Shown here: piece after piece, positions 44,914 through 57,316 of the stretch | How positions within the stretch are numbered: the stretch's first letter is position 1 | How the letters are laid out: every line of letters begins with the position of its first letter | Source of the DNA: Laccaria trichodermophora | Lineage: Eukaryota > Basidiomycota > Agaricomycetes > Agaricales > Hydnangiaceae | Direction of reading: 5' to 3' | Assembly (NCBI GenBank): GCA_018417955.1 | Contig: JACTVC010000011.1 | Location: forward strand, 1,114,262-1,178,261 | Length of the DNA stretch: 64,000 nucleotides | Translations under genes and position numbers: made by a program | Notes under the pieces: generated by a model | The model's database searches: none | Seen by the model: the letters and a program-made list of their open reading frames with translations, nothing else | Told to the model about the DNA's origin: nothing

Positions 44914-45724
44914 GATCTATTCAGACTGTTTTTTTTTCCCTCCTCCCTTATACTCTTGACTTCATTTCTCGTGTTTTTCCTTTCCTTTGTATTGATATAC
45001 TTTCCGGATATAAAGGATTTGAAGGTGCGTCAAAACATGAATCTAATTCATCTTCAGCTTTAACTTACGCACTGTAGGTGACGAGGACGGATGTAACGTT
45101 GTAGCTAAACCATGTATACTAAGGCCAGCAGATCCAACGTCGACGTACTTTGAAGATTGCTGGTTGTAAGTTCAGATTATTTGGCCTGTCATTGGCACTA
45201 CCTCGGGATCTGGTTAGGTCAGCGACTCTTAATTGCTTTACTCCCATGGTCTTGAGCGCCCTTGATATCTTCTCAAGATGGGATGTCAGAATGGGGCACT
45301 GCCTTTAGTGCGATCCTGTTTCAAATCTTTTACTTGGTAGGTGAGCGATGTTTCTGATAACCATAGGGAAAGATACTGAAAATTTTCAACTGTAGCAGGT
45401 CTCCTAGTCAATCCTTGAGTTTGGAGACCACTGATGACCACAAGCTTATTTGAAAGCGCCTCTTGAGGTTCGTTCGCAATGCAGAAGATCGGGGATCACC
45501 ATCAGGACATGTCGTACACGTCTGTCCTTCATTACGAGATGTCCCTTTCCAGCCGACTTCTATCTTCTTTCACTCGGATCCAATAACCAGCGAATTCGAT
45601 GGACCTGCGTGGATTTCCTGCTTCTTCGCATAGCGCTATTAACCCTTGATACTCACCTTCCGTTTTTGGTCATCAGCTAAGTACATAAAGCCAGGACCTC
45701 GTAGCAAGATCATCTGCTTGCAGC

Positions 45725-48014
45725 ATGCAGCGCCGCACTCTCACCGACCTTTGTCTTGCTTTCATGTTCTTGCCCATCTCTCTGGGTGCACTCTATCATG
45801 ATCCCAGCCAGCTCCCACGTTCTGTCTACGACTATGTTATCGTTGGTGGTGAGTTCTTCCTTTGATGTGCTCATGCCTCTATTAATTGATCTTGCGCAGC
45901 TGGGAATGCTGGGAACGTCATTGCAAGTCGACTCACTGAGAATCCATGTACCACAGTGCTTGTCCTTGAAGCTGGCGTGAGGTGACTCAAAAATACCTCG
46001 TTTGCCTCTGCATTCAGCTCAACCCATCTTTCTGCAGCAATGAAGGAGTGATAGCGTCCATCGTTCCATTCTTGGGGCCTTCCCTAGCCCCTGGTAAAGT
46101 GTCTTTCTCTTCATCATGCTCATGAGATTGAATTATGGCAGACACCCCCTACGACTGGAATTTCACCACGACTGTTCAGGCTGGATTTAACAACCGTTCC
46201 CTCCCGTATCCACGCGGAAGGATGCTCGGAGGTTGCACCTCAGTCAGTGCGTCTTATCTTAGTTGCACACCCCCATTTTCTTGATCATTCTCTCATGCAG
46301 ATTACATGGCTCATATGTATGGCTCATCGGAAGATTACGACAGAATCGCAGCGGTTACAGGCGATCCAGGCTGGAAATGGGAAAATATGAAGAAAAATAT
46401 TGGAAAGGTATTGTGACTTCTAATGAAACGTACATTTCTCAACCGAAGTGGCTCCAGCACGAGAGAATAGTTCCCCCGTCTGACGGTCATAATACCACAG
46501 GCCAATACATTCTGGCGAACCACGGCACTGATGGGATTCTACCTGTCTCTCTCCCCGGAAATGCTCAGGCGATTGATTCTCGGGTTATTGCGACCACGAA
46601 AGATTTGGCGTACGAGTTTCCGTTCAATGAAGACATGGGTGGTGGACAAAACATCTTAGGTGTTGGTTGGGCGCAATTTTCGATTGGCGGTGGCATGCGC
46701 AGCAGCTCTGCCACCACTTATCTCGCTGCTGCTTTCAATCGACCAAATCTAGATGTTATTATCAATGCGCAAGTAACAAAACTGTTACATCATGGCACTG
46801 TCGGTGGACTGCCTTCCTTCCATACCGTTCAGTTTTCCCGTTCGCCAGGTGGTGCGCAACTTTTGTATTTTGTGGATCAGAAGAGAGCTAACGAGTAATC
46901 TTTAGCTAACACAACTGCCTCTCCGGTTGCACCTTCAGTTGTATCAGCGACCAAAGAGATTGTTCTTTCCGCTGGGGCAATAAATACTCCGCAGATTCTA
47001 CAACTCTCTGGAATAGGACCTCGAGCTGACCTGGAGGCTCTACATATCCCTGTCGTTGTGGACAATCCTTCTGTAGGAAGAAACCTCTCGGATCACGTTC
47101 TGCTTCCGAACGTATTCAGCGTGAAAGGAAACGACAGCTTAGATAACCTTCTACGCGACCCAGCGTTGCTCTCTGCTGCGTTGGTGCAGTGGAACTCCAA
47201 TCATACAGGCGTTATGTCCGGTAGTGTCGGTAACAACGTGGGCTTCCTAAGACTCCCTTCAAATTCAAGTATCTTCCAAATCACGCCAGATCCTTCAGCA
47301 GGTCCAAAGTCTTCGCACTGGGAACTCTTTGTTGCTGTGCGATATGCTCCAATGTTAACAATTGTTCTCCATTGATTCACACTGCAGGACTTTTTCCTGT
47401 CGATTGGAGCTAAACCTGCCCCAACGGGAAGTTATCTGACCCTGGCCAGCTTCCTCATCTCACCGACCTCTCGTATGTTTGACCTTCCCTCTTTGACATC
47501 ATAATGACCAACTTTTGCTCAGGTGGATCTTTAAAACTGGCTTCTTCCGATCCTTTTGCCAAACCGTTGATTGACCCCAACTTCTTGACCACTGCCTTTG
47601 ACATCTTTGCTTTGCGGGAAACCGTCAAAGCCGTTAAGCGATTTGCTGCCTCTGCTGCATGGGCAGATTATATCGCCGGCCCCGTGGGAGGACTCGCCTC
47701 TACTACGGATTCGGATATAGAAGCCTATGTTCGTGAACAAGCTTCCACGGGTCTTCACCCAGTTGGTACTGCAAGCATGTCACCGAAGGGAGCCGACTGG
47801 GGCGTCGTAGACCCTGATTTGAAAGTGAAGGGTGTTGAAGGTGTCAGGGTGGTAGATGCCTCTGTTTTTGTGAGTGTTATACTGGTGCGAGTCCGGACTG
47901 AGTTCGCTTGTTGATTCTTGGTTATGACAGCCTTTTGTTCCTAACGCCCACCTCCAAGGACCAACATATTTGTTGGCGGAAAGAGCTGCGGAACTTTTCA
48001 AGGACACTATGTGA
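45725..48014 (+). CDS. secreted GMC oxidoreductase, aryl-alcohol-oxidase-like
   Basis: Ten exons (45725-45848, 45900-45981, 46038-46093, 46142-46246, 46301-46407, 46458-46851, 46906-47336, 47388-47472, 47523-47869, 47931-48014) encode 604 residues. A signal peptide ([18 protein letters not shown]) precedes the FAD Rossmann motif [22 protein letters not shown] signature 1 is [20 protein letters not shown]. Signature 2 is [20 protein letters not shown]. The catalytic His lies in HPVGTASM near residue 540, and the second active-site residue region is [20 protein letters not shown]. Aryl-alcohol oxidases make hydrogen peroxide for lignin-degrading peroxidases; substrate specificity is inferred only. 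The acceptor of exon 6 could instead be nine bases earlier. Confidence 0.9.
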
Positions 48015-48755
48015 CTTGGACAATTCATTTCAATTGCTACCTGTTCCTTTGTACTGATATACTTTTGATCTATAAAGAATTTGAAGGTGCGTCAAAACAT
48101 GTATCTATCTCGTCCTCACCTTCAACTTACAGACTATAGGTGACAAAGACGCATGTAACGTTTTAGCTAAGCCATGTATACTAAGGCGAGCAGATTCAAT
48201 GTCGACTTGCAGATTGCCTACTTGTAAGTTAAGATCGTTTGCCTGCCGTGGGCACCACCTTCGGTTCAGAGCGCCCATGATGACTTTTTTAAGAACGGGT
48301 GTCGAAATATGGCACTGCCTTCAATCTGATCATGTTTTAAGTCTTTCACTTGGCTAGATAAGTGAGTCTAAGTGAGTAATACTTCTGATAACTGTAGGGA
48401 ACGATGCTGAAAGGTTTCATCTCTAGCAGGTCTGCTAGTTGGACCTTCAGTTTGGAGACCACTGATGATCGTAAGCTTATTGGAAAGGACCTCTTGAAAT
48501 CGCCCACAATGCAAGATGGGAGATCGTTATTAGGACATCGATGATGTACACGTCCTTCATTACAAGATTTCCCTTACCAGCCGACTTTTATCATCTTCGT
48601 TCACCCTCACCCAATGAACCTGCGTGGATTTCCTGCTTCTTCGCTTGCGCAATCAAACCTTGATATCCGTCTTACGTTTTTGGTCATCAGATAAGTAAGT
48701 ATATAATGCCATAGGAAATGCCGTGGACCTCGTAGCAGAACCATCTGCTTGCAGC

Positions 48756-51055
48756 ATGCAGCGCCGGGCTCTCATTGACCTTTCTCTCGCTTTCATGCTC
48801 ATACCACTCTCTCTGGGTGCACTCTATCATGATCCCAGCCATCTCCCACGTACTGCCTATGACTACGTTATCGTTGGTGGTGAGTTCTTCCTTCATGTGC
48901 TCGTGCCTCAATTAATTCACCTTGTGCAGCTGGGAATGCTGGGAATGTCATCGCAAGTCGACTCACCGAGGATCCGCGTACCACAGTGCTTGTTCTTGAA
49001 GCTGGCGCTAGGTGACAAAAAAAAACCCTCGTTTGCCTTTGCATTTAGCATAATCCATCTTTCTGCAGCAATGAAGGAGTGATAGCGTCCATCGTTCCTT
49101 TCTTGGCTCTTACCCTATACCCTGGTAAATTGTCTTTCTCTTCATTGTGCTCATTGGATTGAATTATGGCAGGCACCCCCTACGATTGGAACTTCACTAC
49201 GACCGCTCAAGCTGGATTTAACAATCGTTCTCTTCCCTATTCACGCGGAAAGATGCTCGGAGGTTGCACCTCAATCAGTACGTCTCCTCTTAATGCTCAT
49301 CCCCATTTCCTTGATTGCCCTTACACGCAGATTCCATGGCTCATATGTATGGCTCATCGGAAGATTACGACAGAATCGCAGCGGTTACAGGCGATCCAGG
49401 CTGGAAATGGGAAAATGTGAAGAAAAATATTATAAAAGTACGGTGGCCTCTAATGAAACATGCGTTTTTCAACTGAAGTGGTTCCAGCACGAGAGAATAG
49501 TTCCCCCATCTGACGGTCATAATACCACAGGCCAATACACTCCGGCAAACCACGGCACTGACGGGATTCTACCTGTCTCTCTCCCCGGAAATGCTCAGGC
49601 GATTGATTCTCGAGTTATCGCGACCACGAAGGATTTGGCGAACGAGTTTCCGTTCAATGAAGACATGGGTGGTGGACAAAACATCTTAGGTGTTGGTTGG
49701 GCGCAATTTTCGATTGGCGGTGGCATGCGCAGAAGCTCTGCCACCACTTATCTTGCTGCTGCTCTTAATCGACCAAATTTAGATGTCATTATCAATGCAC
49801 AAGTCACGAAACTGTTACATCACGGCACTGTCGGTGGACTGCCTTCCTTCCACGTTGTTCAATTTTCTCGTTCGCCAGGTGGTGCGAAATTTTTCTATTC
49901 TATCAATCCAAGGAGAGCTTACGAATAATCTTTAGCTAACACAACTGCTCCTTCGGCTGCACCTTCACTTGTATTAGCGACCAAAGAGATTGTTCTCTCC
50001 GCAGGAACAATAAATACTCCGCAGATTCTACAACGCTCTGGTATAGGGCCTCGAGCCGACCTAGAGGCTCTACATATCCCTGTCGTTGTGGACAATCCTT
50101 CTGTAGGACGAAACCTCTCGGACCACGTCGTGCTCGTGAACGTATTCAGCGTGAAAAGTAACAACAGCTTGGATAACCTCCAACGTGAACCAGCGTTGTT
50201 TTCTGCTGCTTTGGCGCAGTGGAACTCGAATCACACAGGCGTTATGTCCGGTAGTAACTTCAACCATTTGGGCTTCCTAAGGCTTCCTTCAAATTCGACC
50301 ATCTTCGACGTTACTCCGGATCCTTCAGCTGGTCCAAGCTCGTCGCACTGGGAACTTTTTGTTGCTGTGTGACATACTCCTTTCTTAAGAGTTGTTCTCC
50401 ATCGATTCACCCTGCAGGACTTTTCCATGTCGATTGAAGGTAAATCTGCCTCAGGGGGAAGTTATCTGACCCTCGCCAGCCTCCTTATTTCACCGACCTC
50501 CCGTACGATTGGTTTCCCCTCTTTGATACCATAATAACCCACTTTAGCTCAGATGGATCTCCAAAACTAGCTTCCTCCGATCCTTTTGCCAAACCGTTGA
50601 TTGACCCCAACTTCCTGACAACTGCGTTTGACATCTTTGCTTTGCGGGAGACTGTCAAAGCCGTTAAGCGATTTGCTGCTTCTGCTACATGGGTAGACTA
50701 TATCGTCGGCCCCGTGGGAGGGCTCGCCTCTACTACGGATTCAGACATAGAGGCCTATGTTCGTGAACAAGCTTCCTCGAGTCTCCACCCTGTTGGTACC
50801 GCAAGCATCTCACCAAAGGGCGCTGACTGGGGCGTCGTAGACCCTGATTGAAAGTGAAGGGTGTTGAAGGTGTGGGGGTGGTAGATGCTTCCGTCTTTGT
50901 GAGTGTGCCCTAGTGCGAGTCGAGATTGAGTCTTCTTGAATGATTTTTGGTTATGACAGCCTTTCGTTCCTAACGCCCACCCTCAAGGACCAACATATTT
51001 GTTGGCGGAAAGAGCTGCGGAACTTTTCCAGAACGATATGTGGCTTCAAGGATAA
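48756..51055 (+). pseudogene. second GMC oxidase copy, frameshifted near the 3' end
   Basis: Start codon, signal peptide ([18 protein letters not shown]), FAD motif and all splice sites of the first copy are retained, with scattered substitutions such as LQRSG for LQLSG and HPVGTASI for HPVGTASM. A single T is missing in GACCCTGATTGAAAG (the first copy has GATTTGAAAG). This gives a stop at 50849-50851 and removes about 60 residues, including the segment with the second active-site His/Asn ([11 protein letters not shown] in copy 1). The original terminal stop is also lost. It is probably inactive unless the deletion is an assembly error. Confidence 0.8.
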
Positions 51056-51742
51056 CTGCATGTTGACTGCATGTCGAAAACTGCGTCTGTTGAGTTAGCT
51101 CTAGCCTCTCTTGTTAACACCGAAAAGGGTCAATACTTGTAACGCAGCTGGATCTTGCACGACAAGCAATACAATTGATTGAAGCTGTCTGAAGGAGGCT
51201 GTCTGATGGCATTCCTGTCATTCGACGCTCCCAATTGTTCGCAAGTTCATTGTGTGGTGGCTTCCATTCCAAATACGACCAAAGAAGGCCGGAGCCTCTT
51301 CTACACTGGCACTGTTTCAAATTCACCAGTGTGATTCCAGCAATTCAACAGTAATCAAGCGCCACTTTCATTCCACAGCTTTTTGTGGCGTCGATGGCTG
51401 CATTTAGCTTTGAATCTAGTCGCTACTGAGTCAAAACGGGTTCTTCCCAGCAGAATACCGACACCAAACCGACACACGTATTTGAAACTTCGGACCGAAC
51501 CGTCGTCTACCGCCGTGCAGTCACAATCCTGCCAAGGGATGTGAACTGCAATGACGTCAGTTTAGTTCATTCACACATGTCGGACGTCAATGAAATTCCA
51601 ATTCAGTATGTCTATCACTCTGACCGAGACTTGAGCTTATCGATATCTTTACCAATCTGGCACGACACCTAGGCTAGACGCTTGTCGGCAGTCTCTTGAC
51701 CTCTACACACGAAGGGTCACAGGCAAACCTGCAGCTGCTATC
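51056..51742. other. intergenic, no gene seen
   Basis: These 687 bp lie between the GMC duplication and the phosphatase gene. No frame with coding character or splice structure is visible. The right part should be the phosphatase promoter. Confidence 0.45.
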
Positions 51743-53278
51743 ATGGCGTTCGCTCCCAGCATTCACGAGATCCTGCGGGGTCAAATATACCTTGGAAAGT
51801 AAGTCAGCCAGCGGTCCTGGTTGTCAGGCAGCTGCTTACTGAGTATGTTGCAGCTTGTCAGCCGCTCTCTCTGTCGAGCAGAGAGAAAAAATGGGCATCA
51901 CGCATGTTATTTCCGTATGCCCAGATTATCCGTCCACCGGGGAACAGCATCTCAGTATCCCAGTCCACGATACTGAATATGAAGATATTTTGATTTGTCT
52001 CCCAAAAACTTGCGAGTTCATCCAAGCGGCTTTGGATCAGGGTGGCAAGGTGCTCGTTCATTGTGTTATGGGGATCTCGAGAAGTACCACCGTTGTTGCG
52101 GCGTACCGTAAGTATCTAACGTCTCCATGTCATTGGCCACTCATTTCTGGTTTTTGGTAGTGATGAAAACGAAGGGTTCAGATGCGAGTACAGCACTACG
52201 ATTCATAAAGCAGCGTGAGTGATTAATAGCACCCAATCCGGGTCTTGTCCACACATAAATTTCTTCAGGTCGACCTCAAGTGCATCCCAACTACGGCTTT
52301 ATTAAACAACTCGACGTTTTCGCGAAATGCAACTACGACCCCAACCCCAGCAACTCTGCTTACCGTTCTTGGCAACGCAGACGAGAGCAGGACGTCACTT
52401 GCTTCCTGAACCATATGGCTGACACAGTTTCCATCATCCCAGATAAACTGCTGTTGAGCAGGTACGACAACTTGCTTCTGTCCGTGTATAGAAATTAATC
52501 GACTTTTATCGATTTCCAGCGACTTCCCCTCTGACTCCAGGCAGGCGGTATCCTTGCTCTTGGATATGGGCGTCACGCACCTTCTCTCGCTTTCCCCAGC
52601 AGAGATATCTTCGGCGGTCGTGGGTCCAGTCGTGAAGCACCACCACTTGAATATATCGAACCAAGCACCAGAAGCTCTTCTCCTAGCGTTGCCGGATGCG
52701 TGTAAATTCATTTCTGACGCAATCAACGCGGACGGGCAGGTTCTCGTCCATTGTCTTATCGAATCTAGGGCGTGCACGGTTGTGTCTGCGTATTGTCAGT
52801 TGTCCCTCTCCTTGTCTTCATGTTGAATTCTGACGAAAGATGCAGTAATGGCTTCGTCTAAATCCTCACCGGAAAATGTATTCGCTATTCTTGAAGATGG
52901 CAAGTCCATACCCATCCTTTAGCACATCACTCATCATTTCTAATAACCATCATAGCGCTGCCGCTCTACAACCCGACCCGCTCGTTCTCCCACCACCTCG
53001 AGTTGTTTCAAGCGTGTGGATACAAACCCACCCAAACTCATCCCTTGGTGAAAGCTTGGCTTGCCTCAGAGGACGGCTCGCACATAGCTTCAGGCTTAAC
53101 TTTGACTTCACAAGGCCAAGCACAAGACCGGAAGAATGCAGCTGATGTTCTCAGCGAAACGGGACGTGATCTGACTGCATCCGGGGACGCTTTGGCTGCG
53201 ATTCAGTTAAAGGCGGGGCTGGATGGTGGTGCATCGACAAGCACACCAACGATGAGGAACACGGTATGGGCTAATTAG
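51743..53278 (+). CDS. protein with two dual-specificity-phosphatase domains, second one degenerate
   Basis: Seven exons (51743-51798, 51854-52107, 52161-52214, 52269-52461, 52520-52794, 52846-52899, 52956-53278) encode 402 residues. Domain 1 (residues ~1-145) is a complete small DSP: IYLGNLSAAL, GITHVISVCPD, IPVHDTEYEDIL, the P-loop VHCVMGISRSTTVVAAYLM (CX5R), and RPQVHPNYGFIKQLDVF. Domain 2 (~165-310) repeats the layout: LLLSSDFPSDS, GVTHLLSLSPAE, LVHCLIESRACTVVSAYLM and a GYKPTQTHPLVKAWL tail. Its loop reads HCLIESR, with four residues between Cys and Arg, so catalysis is not expected. The C-terminal 80 residues are unstructured. Intron 6 uses a GC donor (ATG|GCAAGT). Substrate unknown. 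Confidence 0.85.
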
Positions 53279-53522
53279 CTAGAGATTTGATGAAGTATCC
53301 CTACGACTACATACTACTACGACTTTCCAGCGCTCTTTGACTTCTTGCTGGCCAGGTGTCTGTATTATTTGTATCCCATGAGGCTATATCGAGTGTGTTA
53401 TTCATTGAAACCCGAAGTTGCCGAATAGTAGCCGGACGTTTACCTTGATGTTCATCCATCCGCCTCCTCTCTAACCCAACTCTAACCTCCTTTTAATTAC
53501 ATTCTCTTCCACACCTGCCTGG

Positions 53523-54817
53523 ATGAGTTCAAACAACACACCAGGACCCATAAATCTCATCAAATTCCACAGGCCAAAGCTCCGGCTAAACGAAGCGCGG
53601 ATACCACCTCTCAGCCAACAATCGAAACAGTGCGTACCTTTCTTTTCATTTCGCGCTCTCACACCTCATAATCCATATCCAACAGATGTCTACGCAACCT
53701 AGTCGCGTACAAACCCCAGAAATCACCCATGAGATACCCCAGATCGCGGTGTGCAGCCGTCTTGGTTGCATTGTTTGTCGGGCGTAAAGGGGATCTGTAC
53801 GTCTTGCTCAGTCGGTAGGTGTGTTGTCTTGATTTTTTAGTTTGGACAAGGCTGATGGCGGTACTACGTAGGCGGTCTGCGACCTTGCGGACGTATGCTG
53901 GTGATACTTCGTTGCCGGGGGGGAAGGTAGATCCGGAGGATAAGTCGATTGAGGATACGGCGGTGGGTGTTTCCCTTCCTCGTTGTTTTCAGCATGGTAT
54001 TGAATTTTTTGATCTAGCGGAGAGAAGCACACGAAGAGGTATGAAACTCGTTCTCGTTAACTTGACGTATGGAAGGCTGATACTCGACTGTAGATCGGAC
54101 TACCGCCGGATAGACGGAAAGCACCTCTGCTCTGCGTTCTTGAACCATTTCTAGCTTCGGAACTGATCGTCACGCCAGTAGTCGTTCTAATACTCGACAA
54201 TACCCTCCGTGTAAGCTTAACTCTTCCTCATCACCATCACATCATCCTAACCCACCCGCCCAGCCAATATTGAACACAGCAGAAGTCGCCAGCCTCTTCT
54301 CCCACCCGCTCTTCGCGTTCCTTACTACCAACCCTCCCTTTCCATCTGAGCCCGAGTCGCTCGAGGTGCCGTACCATACGTCATGGGACTACGATACTAC
54401 GGGACCGAATGGGTCGAAGCAGGGGTTTCGTGTACACCAGTTCTTAACGGGACGGGAGGCTGGTGGAATCAAACCGGTGTTTGGGTTGACTGCGTCAGTC
54501 CTTCTCCCTCTATTTTTCTGTGCCACACACAGACATAAGCTGACCTAGATATATTGATAAACAGAGCCATGCTGATACGTGTAGCTACTATCGGGTACGC
54601 GCGCGAGCCGGACTTTGAAGTCCACCCACCAGGGATGCCGTTCACCCAAGAAAGAATTGCATGGGCTTTGTTGAATAGGAAGGTTTTCCGCGATGCGTGT
54701 GAGAAGGAGGGTATTGATTTGTCGTATGCCAGGCGGCTGGTGGAGACGGCGGGGAAGGGGCGGCGGGATGGCACGGAGGCGGAGGAACTGAAGAGGAGTA
54801 ACAGGAGTAAGCTTTGA
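53523..54817 (+). CDS. Nudix hydrolase, coenzyme A diphosphatase type (PCD1-like)
   Basis: Seven exons (53523-53629, 53686-53814, 53872-53962, 54018-54038, 54094-54210, 54264-54493, 54565-54817) encode 315 residues. The Nudix box, GGKVDPEDKSIEDTARREA followed by HEEIGL, is rebuilt across three exons, one of only 21 nt. It is preceded by AAVLVALFVGRKGDLYVLLS and followed by LPPDRRKAPLLCVLEPFLAS, the pattern of peroxisomal or mitochondrial CoA pyrophosphatases (PCD1, NUDT7/8). An unusual long insert and a C-terminal IGYAREPDFEVHPPGMPF segment follow. The start ATG gives FHRPKLRLNEARIPPLSQQ, typical of the family's N-terminus. Hydrolysis of CoA and acyl-CoA to phosphopantetheine and ADP is inferred. 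Confidence 0.85.
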
Positions 54818-56103
54818 ACTGGGAGGGGTTTGTATGGATGGATGGTATATCATATCTGTGGTACTTGATTGCAGGCTGTTCATGGGATAATAATATCACC
54901 TCAAACAATTGAATGATTGGGCAGTGAAACCCTTAACAGATTACTTGATGAATGAGTCATTTTTGCACCTGTTACTTGTGTTGGAGTAGGCCAAACTTGG
55001 AAATGTGGATTAATTACTGCCAATGCAACACTGCGGCTCTACGGCGGTGATTAGGATTTGGTGAGTTCTATGGCAAACTGTTCAAAAGTCCGAGGTTGGT
55101 CCATTGTAAATTGCTTGCACATCGCGATGGTCAAACAATCGGGGAAGTTGATGCCTTGGCGCTGCATTCAATGACCTCTATCCGGCAGCGACATTAATCG
55201 GAGACCTGTTGCGGCCCGGCTTGCCCGTCGTACTCGCAAAAATCTCGCAGAGTAAAACATAAATCTGCCAGTTCACAGGCCAGTTTCAATTTCTGGCTTC
55301 GAGAACTCGAGTGGCTTGGGGCTCATAGTCCGATAGTCGTCTGCTGAAAAGGTTACACTGAACGATGACTTCACTCGAATGCACCAAAAGTTGAAAAAAG
55401 GGGTTTTGGTAGGAGCCACTAAAGTAAAGATCACACAAGAACCGTCTATACAAGTTGGTTATTGCTGGGGCTTGTGATAACAAAGCAGACGAACCATCGT
55501 AAAACAATGCCTGTAAATGATCTCGAAAGCATCTTAGTTTCCTGACTAGCCCGAAGAGTTTCAAAGTCGTCAAGCGCGCAAAGACCTTTTATGCAATTTT
55601 TCGTTCCGAAGTGTTTGATCCGTCGTCGTCTTGTGCTTCTCTTGATCGGACCCACAACCATTTCTCTTGAGATGCTCAAGTGGGCTGTATCCATGCGAAG
55701 AACGAGTAGCAGCCAAGCTTAGTAGTTGCGCCATAGGGACCTGGACTGAGCAGTTTCAAGTGACCTTCTCCGAAACACACAACCTGGGTTCCGGATGCGA
55801 AAAGCCCTGTCCATAAAGATAATCCACGACTGAGCCAAGGACAATCTCACCTATACCGCCTCGTCCATTATAGACGATGGCCGTATGTCGACATGACTTG
55901 CTGTAACCGATCTCGAAAGATACCGAGGCAGACCAATGGAGGAGTCACAAAGAACGTTACGCATCGTGACTCGTCGTGATTATTGATTGAATAAGACACC
56001 TGCTCTTACCCGCTCGCCATTCCATTTCGTATCCACATCTCCTCCAAACCTCGGCCTTTGACCCCCACAATCTACTGAACTATCCGTCAAACACGCCACC
56101 ATC
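54818..56103. other. long intergenic region, no gene seen
   Basis: In about 1.3 kb no frame on either strand shows a start, splice sites and family similarity. Minus-strand open stretches at 55286-55694 are short and have no match that I recognise. The final ~150 bp are pyrimidine-rich and suit the NEDD8 promoter. Confidence 0.4.
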
Positions 56104-56628
56104 ATGTTGATCAAAGTCAAGGTCTGTCGAAAGCTCTACATCATCGATATCACGCGTCAGTACTAACCGACTCACGGGTCGCACCTCCAATAGACATTAA
56201 CCGGGAAAGAGGTACTTGATTTTCTCTCTCGGATCGTTCCCGATCGAGGTGGCAACTGGACGTTGGGTGTTGAATCTGAACTTTCTTTTGAACGTAGATT
56301 GAGCTGGACATTGACGCTGATGATAAGGTGCGCTTGTGCCACTTCAACTTTTGCTTTTGTAATTCTGTTTTGAGTGGGGACTGATGAAGTGGATGATTTA
56401 GATTACGAGGATAAAGGAGAAGGTAGAGGAACAGTCGGGTGTGCCGCCGCCGCAGCAACGGTTAATTTTCAGTGGGCGTCAGATGTGCGTTATGCGGATG
56501 TGTGCTTTGGTTGTATATGTTCTGACTTTTGGTTCGTTGATAGGCAGGACGACAAGACGGCTAAAGAGCTCAATATCGTCGCTGGATCAGTACTGCATCT
56601 TGTCCTTGCCCTCCGTGGTGGAAGATGA
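56104..56628 (+). CDS. RUB1: NEDD8 / RUB1 ubiquitin-like protein
   Basis: Five exons (56104-56121, 56194-56211, 56298-56327, 56402-56484, 56544-56628) encode 77 residues: MLIKVKTLTGKEIELDI at the start, the helix [28 protein letters not shown], and [18 protein letters not shown] at the end. NEDD8-specific features are MLIKVKTLTGKEIELDI and the [11 protein letters not shown] end. A single Arg follows the Gly-Gly, so processing removes just one residue to expose Gly76. NEDD8 is conjugated to cullins and activates cullin-RING ligases. The last acceptor was placed at GTTGATAG because it restores QMQDDKTA. Two exons are only 18 nt. Confidence 0.93.
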
Positions 56629-57316
56629 TGGGTCATGGCATTGCAGTCCTGATGTTGTCTAGATATATTATCGCGGTCCGATCCAAATGTTTTCCTCGCA
56701 TTCAATCAAAGGCTTCCTTTTTCTAGTCGTGTTCCAAGTTGAAGAGACTCGCTTTTCTTTATTGACTTGCTGATCTTTTAGGCTGCTACTTCGTTCTCCA
56801 GGAGTTCATCTTTTATCCCATTCATTCCTTGTGGAAGCCCTTTGCATATCTGCGTTAAAGGTGAAGGTAAGGTCTATCTGGATGGTACGATCGTCTTTGA
56901 CTTATCCAAGTTTCAGGTTTCAATTCGAGCGCCCATGCTTGGACGGTCAAGCTATATCGGTCCTCCCCCGTTGAGGAGTTGCAGAATGCTGCGGCATTTT
57001 TAAGGGGGGCCCTGTGACGAACCTTCAAATTACACATATGGTCAACGCATGATTTGCAGTGCGACTGATGGACGACGTAAATCGACATCATCGCTGCATG
57101 GGATGCTCAAGGCTTAAATTAAAAAGCTCATGCACTCGGAGTGTTGCTCCGTGTTGATCATGAATTCGACAGGGTAGCTCAACCTCAAGGCATGCATACG
57201 CATAAGAGAGGAAGCAAAAGCACATCTTCATTAACCCTACGGAGTAGCTTATCCCACAAATGACACTGAATAACACAAAAACCCTGATCGAGTCCTTCAC
57301 AAACATGCACGCCTAC
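56629..57316. other. convergent intergenic region
   Basis: No gene seen in 688 bp between the 3' ends of NEDD8 (plus) and the F-box gene (minus). It holds both 3' UTRs. Confidence 0.4.

Larger units (their letters stand above)
44985..51055 (+). repeat. 3.06-kb tandem duplication (two units)
   Basis: Unit 1 spans about 44985-48042 and unit 2 about 48043-51055. Both begin with CCTTTGTAYTGATATACTTT and share TTTGAAGGTGCGTCAAAACA, ATGTATACTAAGG, and then a whole GMC oxidase gene with all intron positions. The 0.7-0.8 kb in front of each gene (44914-45724 and 48015-48755) contains no other gene and serves as promoter region. Confidence 0.85.
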
